Positions 17,398-17,512 of a DNA stretch of 17,512 nucleotides are shown here, one piece after another. The stretch is from Smittium culicis (lineage: Eukaryota; Kickxellomycota; Harpellomycetes; Harpellales; Legeriomycetaceae). Location: assembly GCA_001970855.1 (NCBI GenBank), contig LSSN01001979.1, positions 1 to 17,512 on the forward strand, in the 5' to 3' direction. Within the stretch, counting starts at the first letter, position 1. Each line of letters starts with the position of its first letter. The translations under genes and the position numbers were made by a program. The notes beneath the pieces are model-generated. The model was given only the letters and a program-made list of their open reading frames with translations. It searched no databases and had not been told where the DNA came from.

Positions 17398-17512
17398 AAC
17401 TTTGTTGACCTTGCCAAGAGGAGCCAATAGGATTTAAAAATTTATTTCTTATCTACTATTCACTTTTTTTTACGCCCTTACTAAAATAAAATTGACTATA
17501 ACCATCGAACGC
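17398..17512 (-). repeat. Second right-end inverted repeat unit, cut by window edge
   Basis: Contains AACTTTGTTGACCTTGCCAA (inverse of 121-144), then GAGCCAATAGGAT, TTATTTCTTATCTACTATTC, TACGCCCTTA and ACTATAACCATCGAAC, the inverse of about 174-272. The right end thus holds two partly overlapping copies of the left-end unit. The repeat probably continues beyond the window. Confidence 0.85.

Overview
The window looks like AT-rich nuclear DNA of a fungus. It holds three long intronless genes for 14-helix major facilitator superfamily (MFS) transporters of the DHA2 drug:H+ antiporter / vacuolar amino-acid type. They lie far apart in gene-poor DNA full of A/T runs, with TATA-like boxes upstream, A at position -3 of each start codon, and no Shine-Dalgarno sites or operon spacing. 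The lineage cannot be fixed by eye. An early-diverging, AT-rich fungus (for example a Harpellales/Smittium-like genome) is only a guess.

Layout. An inverted repeat sits at each end (about 121-405 and 17300-17512), carrying GA/CT microsatellites and the same 100-odd-base unit in opposite orientation. Just inside are two close DHA2 paralogues that read outwards: gene 1 (1017-2699, minus strand) and gene 3 (15279-16946, plus strand). A third, more divergent paralogue, gene 2 (10823-12697, plus), lies between. It keeps the overall fold but has lost the acidic residues of the TM1 motif and of MFS motif A, and it has a long Ser-rich N-terminus.

From about 3830 to 9945 the gene-free DNA is colonised by short non-autonomous DNA transposons (MITEs). 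All have termini of the form TTAA-CCCTTTCC.. / ..GGAAAGGG-TTAA. One family (called A here) has nine recognisable copies. Four are exactly 197 bp including both TTAA boxes. Some copies are inserted inside others, most clearly A9 within A8. Three further termini-defined groups (B, D and a roughly 2-kb element C) share the outer CCCTTTC. The TTAA boxes and CCC termini fit the piggyBac superfamily, but no transposase gene is present here. Upstream of gene 3 are a higher-GC 91-codon open frame of unknown status, a perfect 20-bp tandem repeat, a 27-29-bp tandem repeat and a long pyrimidine-rich leader.

Together the genes suggest a dispersed DHA2 export cluster that arose by duplication, with one member possibly altered in function. 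I see no rRNA, tRNA, CRISPR array or phage-like module.
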